From: Candidatus Thiodiazotropha sp. (ex Gloverina cf. vestifex)
Lineage (GTDB): Bacteria; Pseudomonadota; Gammaproteobacteria; Chromatiales; Chromatiaceae
Length of the DNA: 5,129 nt
Assembly (NCBI GenBank): GCA_025656435.1
Contig: JAHXHT010000061.1
Coordinates: forward strand, 1 to 5,129
Direction: 5' to 3'
Part shown: positions 1-5,129 of the stretch, piece after piece
Layout: each line of letters starts with the position of its first letter
How positions within the stretch are numbered: position 1 is the first letter of the stretch
Notes under the pieces: generated by a model
The model's database searches: none
What the model was told of the DNA's origin: nothing
The model's input: the letters and a program-made list of their open reading frames with translations, nothing else
Made by a program: the position numbers and the translations under genes

Positions 1-37
1 AACAGTCACAATTACGGCCATACAACCGCGCCTACGC

Positions 38-163
38 CTATCGGGGACTAATCGCCTCGGCTTTCAGCCTTCCATGGCGATCAGCGAAGGCATGTCCCAA
101 ACTGGCCGTGATGGTTGTCTTTCCGACACCACCGACCTGATTGATTACCGCGATTCTCCGCAT
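38..163 (-). pseudogene. ParA/MinD-type ATPase, N-terminal remnant
   Basis: Reading the minus strand from an ATG at 163 gives 41 residues beginning MRRIAVINQ, then VGGVGKTTITASLGHAF, and a TAG stop at 38-40. The hydrophobic strand followed by GGVGKTT is the P-loop start of ParA/Soj/MinD ATPases, which partition DNA or position protein cargo. Full family members are about 200-260 residues; here similarity fades after about residue 27 and the expected switch motif (IDLDPQ-like) is absent. The other two minus frames down to position 1 show no recognisable continuation, so a single frameshift does not explain the loss. The signature lysine usually seen before GGVGKT is a valine here. No good Shine-Dalgarno precedes the ATG, and an in-frame stop lies upstream (TAG at 209-211). 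It is best read as a decayed or truncated fragment. Sequence left of position 1 could still hold more of it. Confidence 0.6.
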
Positions 164-488
164 GGAGTGCCCATTTCTGCCATAAAACCTGATCTGCAGA
201 AGATTTTTCTAACCCTAGAAAGTCTTCTGCCACCTATCAACGAGTATTGCATGTCGCATTTACAAAGCAGGCAATACAACACCTCCGGATCTACCCGGTT
301 ATTTGAACTAACGGCTTAAAGGGCTGATACTTGAGATATTTCCAGGGTCTTAGAGAGCATCAAGCCTGAGAAATGGAACCGCTATGCGGCTTTGGTCAGC
401 CTTAAACCACACATGTTGTCATGCAATTCACACTCATGGATTCAATCCTCGGTTACACTATGTATTAACCCGTTAGATTATTAAATTT
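164..488. other. Intergenic region, no gene recognised
   Basis: About 325 bases lie between the ParA remnant and the L,D-transpeptidase start. They contain a strong imperfect hairpin (196-230, listed separately), a 7-bp inverted repeat GTATTGC/GCAATAC (244-250 and 271-277, 20-nt spacing) and a small CCGC-TAT-GCGG hairpin (379-389). No tRNA, CRISPR or convincing protein was seen. The stretch just before 489 is AT-rich and must carry the promoter of the plus-strand gene. I could not find a well-spaced -35/-10 pair: TTGTCA at 416-421, TTCACA at 427-432 and TACACT at 454-459 are isolated candidates only. Confidence 0.5.
196..230. repeat. Long bulged inverted repeat upstream of ParA remnant
   Basis: The arms GCAGAAGA (196-203) and TCTTCTGC (223-230) are perfectly complementary. 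Inside them TTTCTA (206-211) pairs with TAGAAA (216-221) around an ACCC loop, with one T bulge (204) and one T-G wobble (205 with 222). The stem is therefore about 15 pairs. No T-run follows on either strand, so it does not look like an intrinsic terminator. It ends 32 nt upstream of the remnant's ATG on the minus strand, where an operator could sit. A mobile-element end or attachment scar is an alternative. Function unknown. Confidence 0.55.
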
Positions 489-1436
489 ATGAGATTCAAG
501 TTGTTAACATTGCTCGGCCTACTGCTGGGCACTTTGTCACCACTCCATGCGGTTACATTCGACCTTCCCGACCAGGGAGATGATGTGGTGGGCCAGACGT
601 TCACCCTCTCCACCCGCTGGGAAGAGACCTTCTCCGATATTGCCCGTATCTACGATATCGGGTATCGGCAGATGGTCGCGGCCAATCCCAAGGTGGATGC
701 ATGGTTACCGGGTGAAGGTACCCAGGTAGTCATCCCACAACAGTACATTCTGCCACCTGTCCCGAGAGAGGGTGTCGTAATCAACCTGGCAGAATTGAGA
801 CTTTTCTATTTTCCCAAAGACCGCCCTGTGGTCGTCACCTATCCCATTGGTATCGGCCGTGAAGGTTGGAGTACACCAACGGGAGTGACAAAAGTGGTTG
901 GTAAAAAAGAGGGTCCCAGCTGGACAGTCCCTGCCTCGATCCTGAAAGAGCATGAGGAAGACGGAGATCCCCTGCCCCCTATCGTGCCCCCAGGCCCCGA
1001 TAACCCACTAGGCAACCACGCTGTCTATCTCGGCATGTCCGGATATCTCCTACACGGCACCAACAGACCCTATGGTGTCGGTATGCGCGTCAGTCACGGT
1101 TGTATCCGCCTCTACCCGGAAAATATTGAACAGCTATTCCAACAGATCGAACCCGGCACACCGGTACGCATCATCAACCAGCCGTACAAGGCAGGTTGGC
1201 TGAAGGGTGAGCTTTATGTCCAGGTACATCCACCACTGGCAGAATATATAGAGGCGAGAGGCCACAACTACACAGAATTGGTGAACGCCGTTGTCCGTAA
1301 GTTGGGCGAAGACATGCGTAAACCTGATTGGTCACTGCTACAGGAATATGCAGAGAGCAAGACCGGGGTTCCTATGCCCCTCTATCTATGGGAAGGGGAT
1401 GAGATCGCCAAACATGCCCAACCACCCCATCTATAA
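489..1436 (+). CDS. L,D-transpeptidase with LysM domain (ErfK/YbiS type)
   Basis: This 315-residue exported enzyme belongs to the YkuD L,D-transpeptidases, which acylate on a cysteine and make 3-3 peptidoglycan crosslinks or attach lipoprotein to meso-diaminopimelate. Residues 1-21 form a signal peptide (MRFKLLTLLGLLLG, likely cleaved after LHA). A LysM-like peptidoglycan-binding segment covers about 36-84, the YkuD catalytic domain about 94-230, and a C-terminal extension of about 85 residues follows, as in E. coli ErfK and YbiS. The active-site signature is intact: HGT at 189-191 and SHGCIRL at 202-208, with Cys205 as nucleophile and His203 nearby. Length matches the E. coli paralogues (about 300-330). 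It converges on the Lpp-like gene at 1836-1555, its probable substrate, and E. coli ldtE also lies beside lpp. No clear Shine-Dalgarno precedes the ATG; the start was chosen because it opens directly into the signal peptide. Whether it anchors Lpp or makes 3-3 links is inference. Confidence 0.93.
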   Translation: MRFKLLTLLGLLLGTLSPLHAVTFDLPDQGDDVVGQTFTLSTRWEETFSDIARIYDIGYRQMVAANPKVDAWLPGEGTQVVIPQQYILPPVPREGVVINLAELRLFYFPKDRPVVVTYPIGIGREGWSTPTGVTKVVGKKEGPSWTVPASILKEHEEDGDPLPPIVPPGPDNPLGNHAVYLGMSGYLLHGTNRPYGVGMRVSHGCIRLYPENIEQLFQQIEPGTPVRIINQPYKAGWLKGELYVQVHPPLAEYIEARGHNYTELVNAVVRKLGEDMRKPDWSLLQEYAESKTGVPMPLYLWEGDEIAKHAQPPHL

Positions 1437-1482
1437 CCTTCGTATTCCTCTTTGATCTAGGGGACAGTTTTTTAAGCGTAAA

Positions 1483-1519
1483 AAAAAACCCGGCAGCTTC
1501 TCAGCACCCGGGGTTTTTT
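1483..1519. terminator. Bidirectional intrinsic terminator
   Basis: An A-run (1480-1488) leads into CCCGG (1489-1493), a short inner stem GCT/AGC and CCCGGGG (1507-1513), then six T (1514-1519). The GC-rich stem has one bulged base and is flanked by A-tract and T-tract, so it reads as a terminator on both strands. It sits between the convergent L,D-transpeptidase (ends 1436) and Lpp-like gene (ends 1555) and should serve both. Confidence 0.85.
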
Positions 1520-1521
1520 CA

Positions 1522-1535
1522 GCCCCTGAAGGGGC
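1522..1535. repeat. GCCCC-TGAA-GGGGC hairpin
   Basis: A perfect 5-bp all-GC stem (1522-1526 with 1531-1535) around a 4-nt loop lies between the Lpp-like stop codon and the main terminator. It lacks its own T-run on the minus strand (A-rich sequence follows), so it is more likely an additional 3' stabilising hairpin than an independent terminator. Confidence 0.6.
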
Positions 1536-1536
1536 A

Positions 1537-1554
1537 TAAACCAAGAATGGTTTA
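1537..1554. repeat. TAAACCA/TGGTTTA hairpin abutting lpp stop codon
   Basis: A perfect 7-bp stem (1537-1543 with 1548-1554) with a 4-nt loop starts at the base directly after the TAA stop of the Lpp-like gene. Together with the two hairpins further on, it gives the lipoprotein mRNA three consecutive 3' structures within about 72 nt. Confidence 0.6.
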
Positions 1555-1836
1555 TTATTTTGCCATTGCCTTTTCGGACATACGGCCACACTTCTCATTG
1601 CAAGCATCGGCAGCATCGCTGGCAGCGTTTGCGGCCTTCATTGCTGCATCAGCCGTACCCTGTGCGGTAGCGGCATCCAGCTGAGCCTCTTTTGCAGCCG
1701 TCATGGCGGCATCGGCAGCAGCTTGTGCATTAGCAACATCAGCTTCCATTTTACTCATGTCTGTTGTGGCACAACCTGCGAGCAGGCCCAGACCCAAAAC
1801 CATAGCGGCAGTTTTCATCATGGTGGTTTTCATCAT
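1555..1836 (-). CDS. lpp: Lpp/OprI-family alanine-zipper outer-membrane lipoprotein
   Basis: The 93-residue product has a lipoprotein signal peptide ending in the lipobox LAGC, with Cys22 as the lipidated residue. Residue +2 is Ala, which does not trigger inner-membrane retention, so the outer membrane is expected. The mature 72 residues are almost entirely Ala-rich heptads typical of the trimeric coiled coil of Lpp/OprI. ADAAM-x-AA recurs at 41-48 and 62-69, exactly three heptads apart. The chain ends SEKAMAK: Lpp and OprI also end in Lys, which L,D-transpeptidases join to peptidoglycan. Unusually, it has Cys79 and Cys83 near the C-terminus. A GAGAG Shine-Dalgarno (1842-1846) sits 5 nt before the first ATG. 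The first five codons are nearly repeated by the next five (MMKTT, MMKTA), so starts at 1833, 1821 or 1818 are possible, but only the first pair has a ribosome site. Family assignment is confident; covalent anchoring is inferred. Confidence 0.88.
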   Translation of the reverse strand: MMKTTMMKTAAMVLGLGLLAGCATTDMSKMEADVANAQAAADAAMTAAKEAQLDAATAQGTADAAMKAANAASDAADACNEKCGRMSEKAMAK

Positions 1837-1868
1837 TTTTACTCTCGATCTCTCTGCGTTTTTCCATT

Positions 1869-1897
1869 GTTAGACAGATGCTTGGCATCCGGCACAA
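1869..1897 (-). promoter_or_regulatory. Possible sigma-70 promoter of the lpp-like gene
   Basis: On the minus strand, TTGTGC (1897-1892) and TCTAAC (1874-1869) are separated by 17 nt. They match the -35 consensus at 3 of 6 and the -10 at 4 of 6 positions. Transcription would begin near 1862, giving a leader of roughly 26 nt that contains the GAGAG ribosome site. The spacer contains a perfect GATGC-TTG-GCATC inverted repeat (1877-1889), a possible operator or a coincidence. Assigned by eye only. Confidence 0.4.
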
Positions 1898-1906
1898 GCT
1901 TGGGCT

Positions 1907-1937
1907 AAAACAAACTCAAATTCAATGCTGAGTTTGT
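1907..1937 (-). terminator. Possible intrinsic terminator after ggt
   Basis: ACAAACTCA (1910-1918) and TGAGTTTGT (1929-1937) form a perfect 9-bp stem with a 10-nt loop. Reading the minus strand from ggt (stop at 1986), the stem runs into a short T-run at 1910-1907. The stem is AT-rich and the T-run short, so termination would be weak. It also lies just upstream of the lpp-like promoter, so an operator role is an alternative. Confidence 0.4.
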
Positions 1938-1985
1938 GATATTAGGACGCTTTTTGCAATTTATCGGCTATGAACGGCTACCAAT

Positions 1986-3668
1986 TCACTCTATTTTGGC
2001 CTGACCCAGCCCTCTCGGGTCACTAGCGGCATCAACCTTACCCGTTTTTTTATTCCAATAAACCGCCTGCATATTTCCATAATCATGATCGAGGGGCTTC
2101 AACCGATGTCCCATCTTTTCAAGTTGCTTGCGCATGGATTCATCGAAGGCATCTGTTTCATACTGGATTTGATCAGGGAGATACTGATGATGAAAACGGG
2201 GCCGCTTCACCCAATCCGTCGGCCCCTTACCCTCGGCCATTTCAAGAATGCCCAACAGAACCATGGTAATGATACGACTACCGCCCGGCGTACCCAACAC
2301 GGCCACTTGTCCCTCGTCTTCCACAAAGGTCGGGGACATGCTGGACAACATCCGCTTACCCCCTGCAATCGAGTTGGCCTCCGCACCCACCAAACCATAG
2401 ACATTTGGCACACCGGGACTGGCCGAAAAGTCATCCATTTCATCATTCAACAAAACACCCGTTCCCGGTACAACAAAGCCCGATCCAAATGGATAGTTGA
2501 TGCTCAGTGTCGCTGCCACACGATTGCCTTCTCGATCCAAAATAGAGAAATGGGTCGTGTCCCTCCCCTCTTCATGGTTCAGGTTACCCACGCTCTGACT
2601 CGCACGTTCCATCTGGATATCCCTCGCCAGGCCGGCGGCATACCAGGGATGGGTCAACACATCGACAGGGATATCGACAAAATCGGGATCGCCCAGATAG
2701 TTCGCCCGGTCACGATAGGCGCGACGCATCACTTCCACAATCAGATGGGTACGCTGTGGCTCTTCTACCATCGGCAGATCAAAACCCTGCAGGATATTGA
2801 GCATGGTAATCAGGGCGATGCCACCCGAAGAGGGTGGTGAGGCACTGGTTATCTTCAGGCCCATGAAGTTGCCCTGTATCGGCATCCTTTCAACCACACG
2901 ATAGTTGGTCAAATCATCAAGACTCCAGATACCGCCGGCTCGCTTCACCGCATCAACCAACCGCTTGGCAAGCTCGCCTCGATAGAAGCCATCTGCCCCT
3001 TCATCAGCCAACCGTTGTAGTGTTTCTGCCAACTCGGGCTGACGTATCAGATACCCTTCTGTTGGCACCTCTCCCTGGTGCAGAAAGATCGAAGCTGCAG
3101 ACTCTGACGCTCGTAACGCTTCGAGCCGCCATGTCGCCATACGTACATAGTGGCTATCAACAGGAAACCCTTCCTGCGCGATACGAATGGCGGGTGCCAG
3201 GACTTCTTTGAGTGGCAGGCGCCCGTAGCGTTGCGATATATGGGCTAACGCCGCCGGTTCTCCCGGGATGCCCGCTGCCAAAGGACCATCGATGGAAAGC
3301 CCGGGAATCACCGCTCCGTCTTTATCCAAATAGAGGTCGCGATGTGCTGCCAGCGGCGCCCGTTCCCTGCCGTCCACCATCGTCTCGAAGCTATCACTGG
3401 CGCGATGCAACAACCAGAACCCTCCACCGCCAATGCCGGAGCTGTAGGGCTCCACCACAGCCAGGACAGCACTGACCGCTACGGCGGCATCAAAGGCGTT
3501 GCCTCCGAGCTTCAGAATCTGATGACCCGCTTCTGTCGCCAACGGATGTGCCGTGGCAATAGCTGCCTTGCTGGGAACAGCGGCTGTAGTGAGCGGAGAT
3601 AAAAGAAGAAAGACACAAAAAAGGCCCCACCAGGGAACCTTTTGCTTGAGCAGACCGGACATCATCAC
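1986..3668 (-). CDS. ggt: Gamma-glutamyltranspeptidase (periplasmic)
   Basis: This 560-residue precursor cleaves the gamma-glutamyl bond of glutathione and related compounds, by hydrolysis or transfer, in the periplasm. Residues 1-30 form a signal peptide (hydrophobic core about 13-26, cleavage near TTAA). The N-terminal nucleophile fold is evident. Self-cleavage is expected before Thr371 (GRD/TTHFS), leaving a small subunit of 190 residues, as in E. coli. Substrate-site residues equivalent to E. coli R114, N411, D433, S462/S463 and the GG oxyanion pair are visible as Arg101, Asn391, Asp413, Ser442/Ser443 and Gly462/Gly463. E. coli Gln430 is Glu410 here, a substitution also seen in mammalian enzymes. 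The segment ending the large subunit is complete and no break is seen. The start is ambiguous: GTG (3668), ATG (3665) and ATG (3662) follow one another, the GTG touching the ferredoxin stop, which suggests translational coupling. The ribosome site is weak. Confidence 0.95.
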   Translation of the reverse strand: MMMSGLLKQKVPWWGLFCVFLLLSPLTTAAVPSKAAIATAHPLATEAGHQILKLGGNAFDAAVAVSAVLAVVEPYSSGIGGGGFWLLHRASDSFETMVDGRERAPLAAHRDLYLDKDGAVIPGLSIDGPLAAGIPGEPAALAHISQRYGRLPLKEVLAPAIRIAQEGFPVDSHYVRMATWRLEALRASESAASIFLHQGEVPTEGYLIRQPELAETLQRLADEGADGFYRGELAKRLVDAVKRAGGIWSLDDLTNYRVVERMPIQGNFMGLKITSASPPSSGGIALITMLNILQGFDLPMVEEPQRTHLIVEVMRRAYRDRANYLGDPDFVDIPVDVLTHPWYAAGLARDIQMERASQSVGNLNHEEGRDTTHFSILDREGNRVAATLSINYPFGSGFVVPGTGVLLNDEMDDFSASPGVPNVYGLVGAEANSIAGGKRMLSSMSPTFVEDEGQVAVLGTPGGSRIITMVLLGILEMAEGKGPTDWVKRPRFHHQYLPDQIQYETDAFDESMRKQLEKMGHRLKPLDHDYGNMQAVYWNKKTGKVDAASDPRGLGQAKIE

Positions 3669-3923
3669 TTAGTCGGATTCACCGGTGATACGCAGATACT
3701 TGGCATGGAGGTCCTCTTGGGTCTCCTCGTGCTCAGGATCCTTGGGGATACAATCTACCGGGCAGACTTCAACACATTGAGATGTCTCATAGTGGCCCAC
3801 ACACTCTGTGCAGAGATCGGGATCTATTTCATAGATCTCATCGCCTTGGGTGATCGCACCATTGGGGCACTCGGGTTCACATACATCACAATTAATGCAT
3901 TCATCAGTGATGATCAATGCCAT
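3669..3923 (-). CDS. yfhL: YfhL-family 2[4Fe-4S] ferredoxin
   Basis: This 84-residue cytoplasmic electron carrier resembles the Allochromatium-type dicluster ferredoxins. From the family pattern, cluster I is bound by Cys9, Cys12, Cys15 and Cys54, and cluster II by Cys19, Cys38, Cys41 and Cys50. The family's features are all present: the eight-residue insertion between Cys41 and Cys50 (VGHYETSQ), an extra cysteine (Cys58) after the second motif, and an acidic helical C-terminal tail (about 61-84). Such proteins have very low, unequal potentials. The physiological partner is not shown by the sequence. A strong Shine-Dalgarno AGGAG (3931-3935) lies 7 nt before the ATG. It follows coaD after 34 nt and its TAA stop directly abuts the ggt start codon, so the three genes are probably one transcript. 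Confidence 0.95.
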   Translation of the reverse strand: MALIITDECINCDVCEPECPNGAITQGDEIYEIDPDLCTECVGHYETSQCVEVCPVDCIPKDPEHEETQEDLHAKYLRITGESD

Positions 3924-3957
3924 CTCTCTTCTCCTGACTTTAAGCTAGTTTCAAATG

Positions 3958-4434
3958 TTAGTTATAGCGTTCATTCAATGCAGCCTGCACCACAGGATGC
4001 ACGAACTCCGAGACGTTACCTTTCAATGCCGCAATTTCACGCACCAGCCCGGACGAGATGTACGCAAATTGCTCGGCCGGTGTCAGGAACATAGTCTCGA
4101 CATCGGGGGCCAGCCGCCGGTTCATGCCGGCAAGCTGAAACTCGCATTCAAAATCGGAGACCGCTCGCAGGCCGCGCAGTATAACGTCACCGCGGTTCTG
4201 CTGCACGAACTCGACCAACAGGTTGTCGAATGAGCAGATCTCCACATTCTCTATGTCCTCCAATACCGTCTCGGCCAGCGCTAAACGCTGATCCAATTCA
4301 AACGCGGGATTCTTTCCCGGATTCTTGGCTATCGCCACAATGATCCTGCCGAAAAGCTTGGATGCCCGGCGCACCAGATCAATATGTCCGTTGGTGATAG
4401 GGTCGAATGTTCCTGGATAGACAGCAGTAATCAT
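3958..4434 (-). CDS. coaD: Phosphopantetheine adenylyltransferase
   Basis: The 158-residue product carries out the fourth step of coenzyme A synthesis, transferring AMP from ATP to 4'-phosphopantetheine to give dephospho-CoA and pyrophosphate. It has the nucleotidyltransferase signature GTFDPITNGH at 8-17, with His17 as the catalytic family histidine. The conserved RGLR is at 87-90, and ISSGLVRE at 126-133 is the second nucleotide-binding motif (ISSxxxRE). The length matches E. coli CoaD (159). The ATG is chosen because the first beta strand AVYPGTFDP begins at residue 4. Its ribosome site is poor, with only GAG immediately before the ATG. It lies 62 nt after rsmD, a common gammaproteobacterial pairing, and 34 nt before the ferredoxin. 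No defects are seen. Confidence 0.97.
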   Translation of the reverse strand: MITAVYPGTFDPITNGHIDLVRRASKLFGRIIVAIAKNPGKNPAFELDQRLALAETVLEDIENVEICSFDNLLVEFVQQNRGDVILRGLRAVSDFECEFQLAGMNRRLAPDVETMFLTPAEQFAYISSGLVREIAALKGNVSEFVHPVVQAALNERYN

Positions 4435-4455
4435 CTCGATGAAGGCGTGGCAAAG

Positions 4456-4493
4456 AGTATAATAGTATCAGAAAACAGTGTGTTAAATGACAA
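4456..4493 (-). promoter_or_regulatory. Possible internal promoter before coaD
   Basis: The 62-nt rsmD-coaD gap is AT-rich. On the minus strand it contains TTGTCA (4493-4488, 4 of 6 to the -35) and TATACT (4461-4456, 5 of 6 to the -10). Their spacing is 26 nt, too long for a normal sigma-70 pair; boxes 17 nt upstream of TATACT are poor. A start after TATACT would leave a leader of about 14 nt. This is weak evidence for independent coaD expression. Confidence 0.25.
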
Positions 4494-4496
4494 TTA

Positions 4497-5069
4497 TCAG
4501 CCCGGCAAAGGCGCGCAGGCCAATCCATAACGTACCTGGCCTGCGATTTTCTCTTGTAAAAACTCCCAGCCATCCGGCAGATTTGGGAAGTCACGTGAGA
4601 CATCCTCCTCAAGATAAATTCGCGCATCGTCAGCCAGCCAGCCCATCGTCAAACGCTTGCAGAGCGGCTGCAATAGATTACTGTCGAAAGGGGGATCAAG
4701 AAAAACCACATCGAAAGGGGTTGGTTCCTGTTCCAGAAACTGTAGTGCATCCGCCCTGACGACAGAAAGCTGTTCGAGTTCCAGTAACGTCTTATTTTTA
4801 CCCAGCTGCCGCACCACGGAACCTGCGGAATCGACCAGCACCACTTTTCCGGCACCGCGGGAGGCAGCCTCGATACCGAGGGCGCCGCTGCCGGCAAAAA
4901 GATCCAGGCAGCGTGCGCCCTGAATGACCGGCTGCAACCAGTTGAAGAGTGTCTCTCGGATGCGGTCACCGGTGGGACGCAAACCCGGCATCTCTGCAAA
5001 GGGGAGCTTTCGTCCGCGATGCTGCCCACCGATAATGCGGACAGTGGATTCGGGTGGATTGGATTTCAA
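4497..5069 (-). CDS. rsmD: 16S rRNA (guanine-966-N2)-methyltransferase
   Basis: The 190-residue product is the SAM-dependent enzyme that methylates N2 of G966 in 16S rRNA of the 30S subunit. The N-terminal signature RIIGGQHRGRKL (11-22) and RPTGDRIRETLFNWL (31-45) are typical of RsmD. SAM-binding motif I is LDLFAGSGALGIEA (55-68), the acidic end of the next strand is Asp80, and the catalytic motif IV is DPPF (125-128). The length is close to E. coli RsmD (198). The start codon is TTG at 5069, preceded 7 nt upstream by AGGGA (5077-5081). An in-frame TGA at 5085-5087 blocks any longer form, and the next Met (residue 27) would delete the conserved RIIGG motif. It is the first visible gene of the minus-strand rsmD-coaD-ferredoxin-ggt run. 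Its promoter must lie within or beyond the tandem repeat at the window edge. Confidence 0.95.
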   Translation of the reverse strand: MKSNPPESTVRIIGGQHRGRKLPFAEMPGLRPTGDRIRETLFNWLQPVIQGARCLDLFAGSGALGIEAASRGAGKVVLVDSAGSVVRQLGKNKTLLELEQLSVVRADALQFLEQEPTPFDVVFLDPPFDSNLLQPLCKRLTMGWLADDARIYLEEDVSRDFPNLPDGWEFLQEKIAGQVRYGLACAPLPG

Positions 5070-5076
5070 AACCTGA

Positions 5077-5081
5077 TCCCT
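5077..5081 (-). promoter_or_regulatory. Shine-Dalgarno fixing the rsmD TTG start
   Basis: AGGGA on the minus strand lies 7 nt before the TTG codon at 5069-5067. Because no ATG or GTG occurs between the upstream in-frame TGA and residue 27, this site is the main support for TTG initiation. Confidence 0.6.
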
Positions 5082-5086
5082 GATTC

Positions 5087-5129
5087 AGTGAGTTAGTGAG
5101 TTAGTGAGTTAGTGAGTTAGTGAGTTAGT
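5087..5129. repeat. 8-bp tandem repeat (AGTGAGTT)n
   Basis: Five perfect head-to-tail copies of AGTGAGTT plus three more bases fill 43 bp and run off the window end, so the true copy number is unknown. On the minus strand the unit is AACTCACT. Because 8 is not a multiple of 3, the TAA in each unit puts stops in every minus-strand frame, so the array is non-coding there. It ends 5 bp upstream of the rsmD ribosome site (17 bp from the start codon), in the rsmD leader or promoter region. Confidence 0.95.

Noticed and set aside
244..277. GTATTGC/GCAATAC inverted repeat as an operator or integron attC site
   Set aside because: A single 7-bp match with a 20-nt loop is weak, and the core sites expected of attC are not seen.
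74..319. Plus-strand 81-residue open frame
   Set aside because: It is antisense to the ParA remnant and runs through the hairpin; it has no family resemblance and no ribosome site.
416..459. Promoter for the L,D-transpeptidase
   Set aside because: Candidate -35 boxes (TTGTCA, TTCACA) and the -10-like TACACT are not correctly spaced, so no promoter was called.
2085..2840. Plus-strand 251-residue open frame
   Set aside because: It lies wholly antisense inside the intact ggt gene, and its composition looks like a shadow with no recognisable domain.
3642..4094. Plus-strand 150-residue open frame
   Set aside because: It is antisense to the ferredoxin and the end of coaD, both of which are clear conserved genes.
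4649..5029. Minus-strand 126-residue open frame
   Set aside because: It overlaps rsmD on the same strand in another frame; rsmD has all its family motifs.
5087..5129. CRISPR array
   Set aside because: The 8-bp units are directly adjacent with no spacers and are far too short for CRISPR repeats.

Overview
The window looks like chromosomal DNA from a gammaproteobacterium, plausibly a sulfur-oxidising or purple-sulfur-type lineage. The main clue is the dicluster ferredoxin, which closely resembles my memory of the Allochromatium vinosum 2[4Fe-4S] protein. An OprI/Lpp-type alanine-zipper lipoprotein next to an ErfK/YbiS-type L,D-transpeptidase also fits Gammaproteobacteria. This placement is inferred from protein character, not from a database search.

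Layout from left to right: (1) positions 1-488 are gene-poor. They hold a minus-strand remnant of a ParA/MinD-type ATPase (38-163) that keeps its P-loop and then stops, a long bulged hairpin (196-230), and otherwise nothing recognisable. (2) A plus-strand exported LysM plus YkuD L,D-transpeptidase (489-1436) faces a minus-strand Lpp/OprI-like lipoprotein (1555-1836). Between them lies a bidirectional terminator with extra hairpins. (3) A minus-strand run reads rsmD, coaD, ferredoxin, ggt (5069 down to 1986), with gaps of 62, 34 and 0 nt. (4) The right edge (5087-5129) is an 8-bp tandem repeat just upstream of rsmD that continues past the window.

Two functional groups stand out. The L,D-transpeptidase and the lipoprotein with a C-terminal lysine are a likely enzyme and substrate pair for anchoring the outer membrane to peptidoglycan. 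The same neighbourhood (ldtE beside lpp) exists in E. coli. The rsmD-coaD-ferredoxin-ggt run joins 16S rRNA methylation, coenzyme A synthesis, low-potential electron transfer and periplasmic glutathione hydrolysis. It looks like a co-transcribed housekeeping cluster rather than one pathway.

I found no CRISPR array, tRNA, rRNA, complete mobile element or new defence-like system. The points most worth a second look are the cysteine pair at the end of the lipoprotein, the degraded ParA start with its altered P-loop, the tandem repeat at the rsmD leader, the TTG start of rsmD, and the zero-gap ferredoxin/ggt junction.
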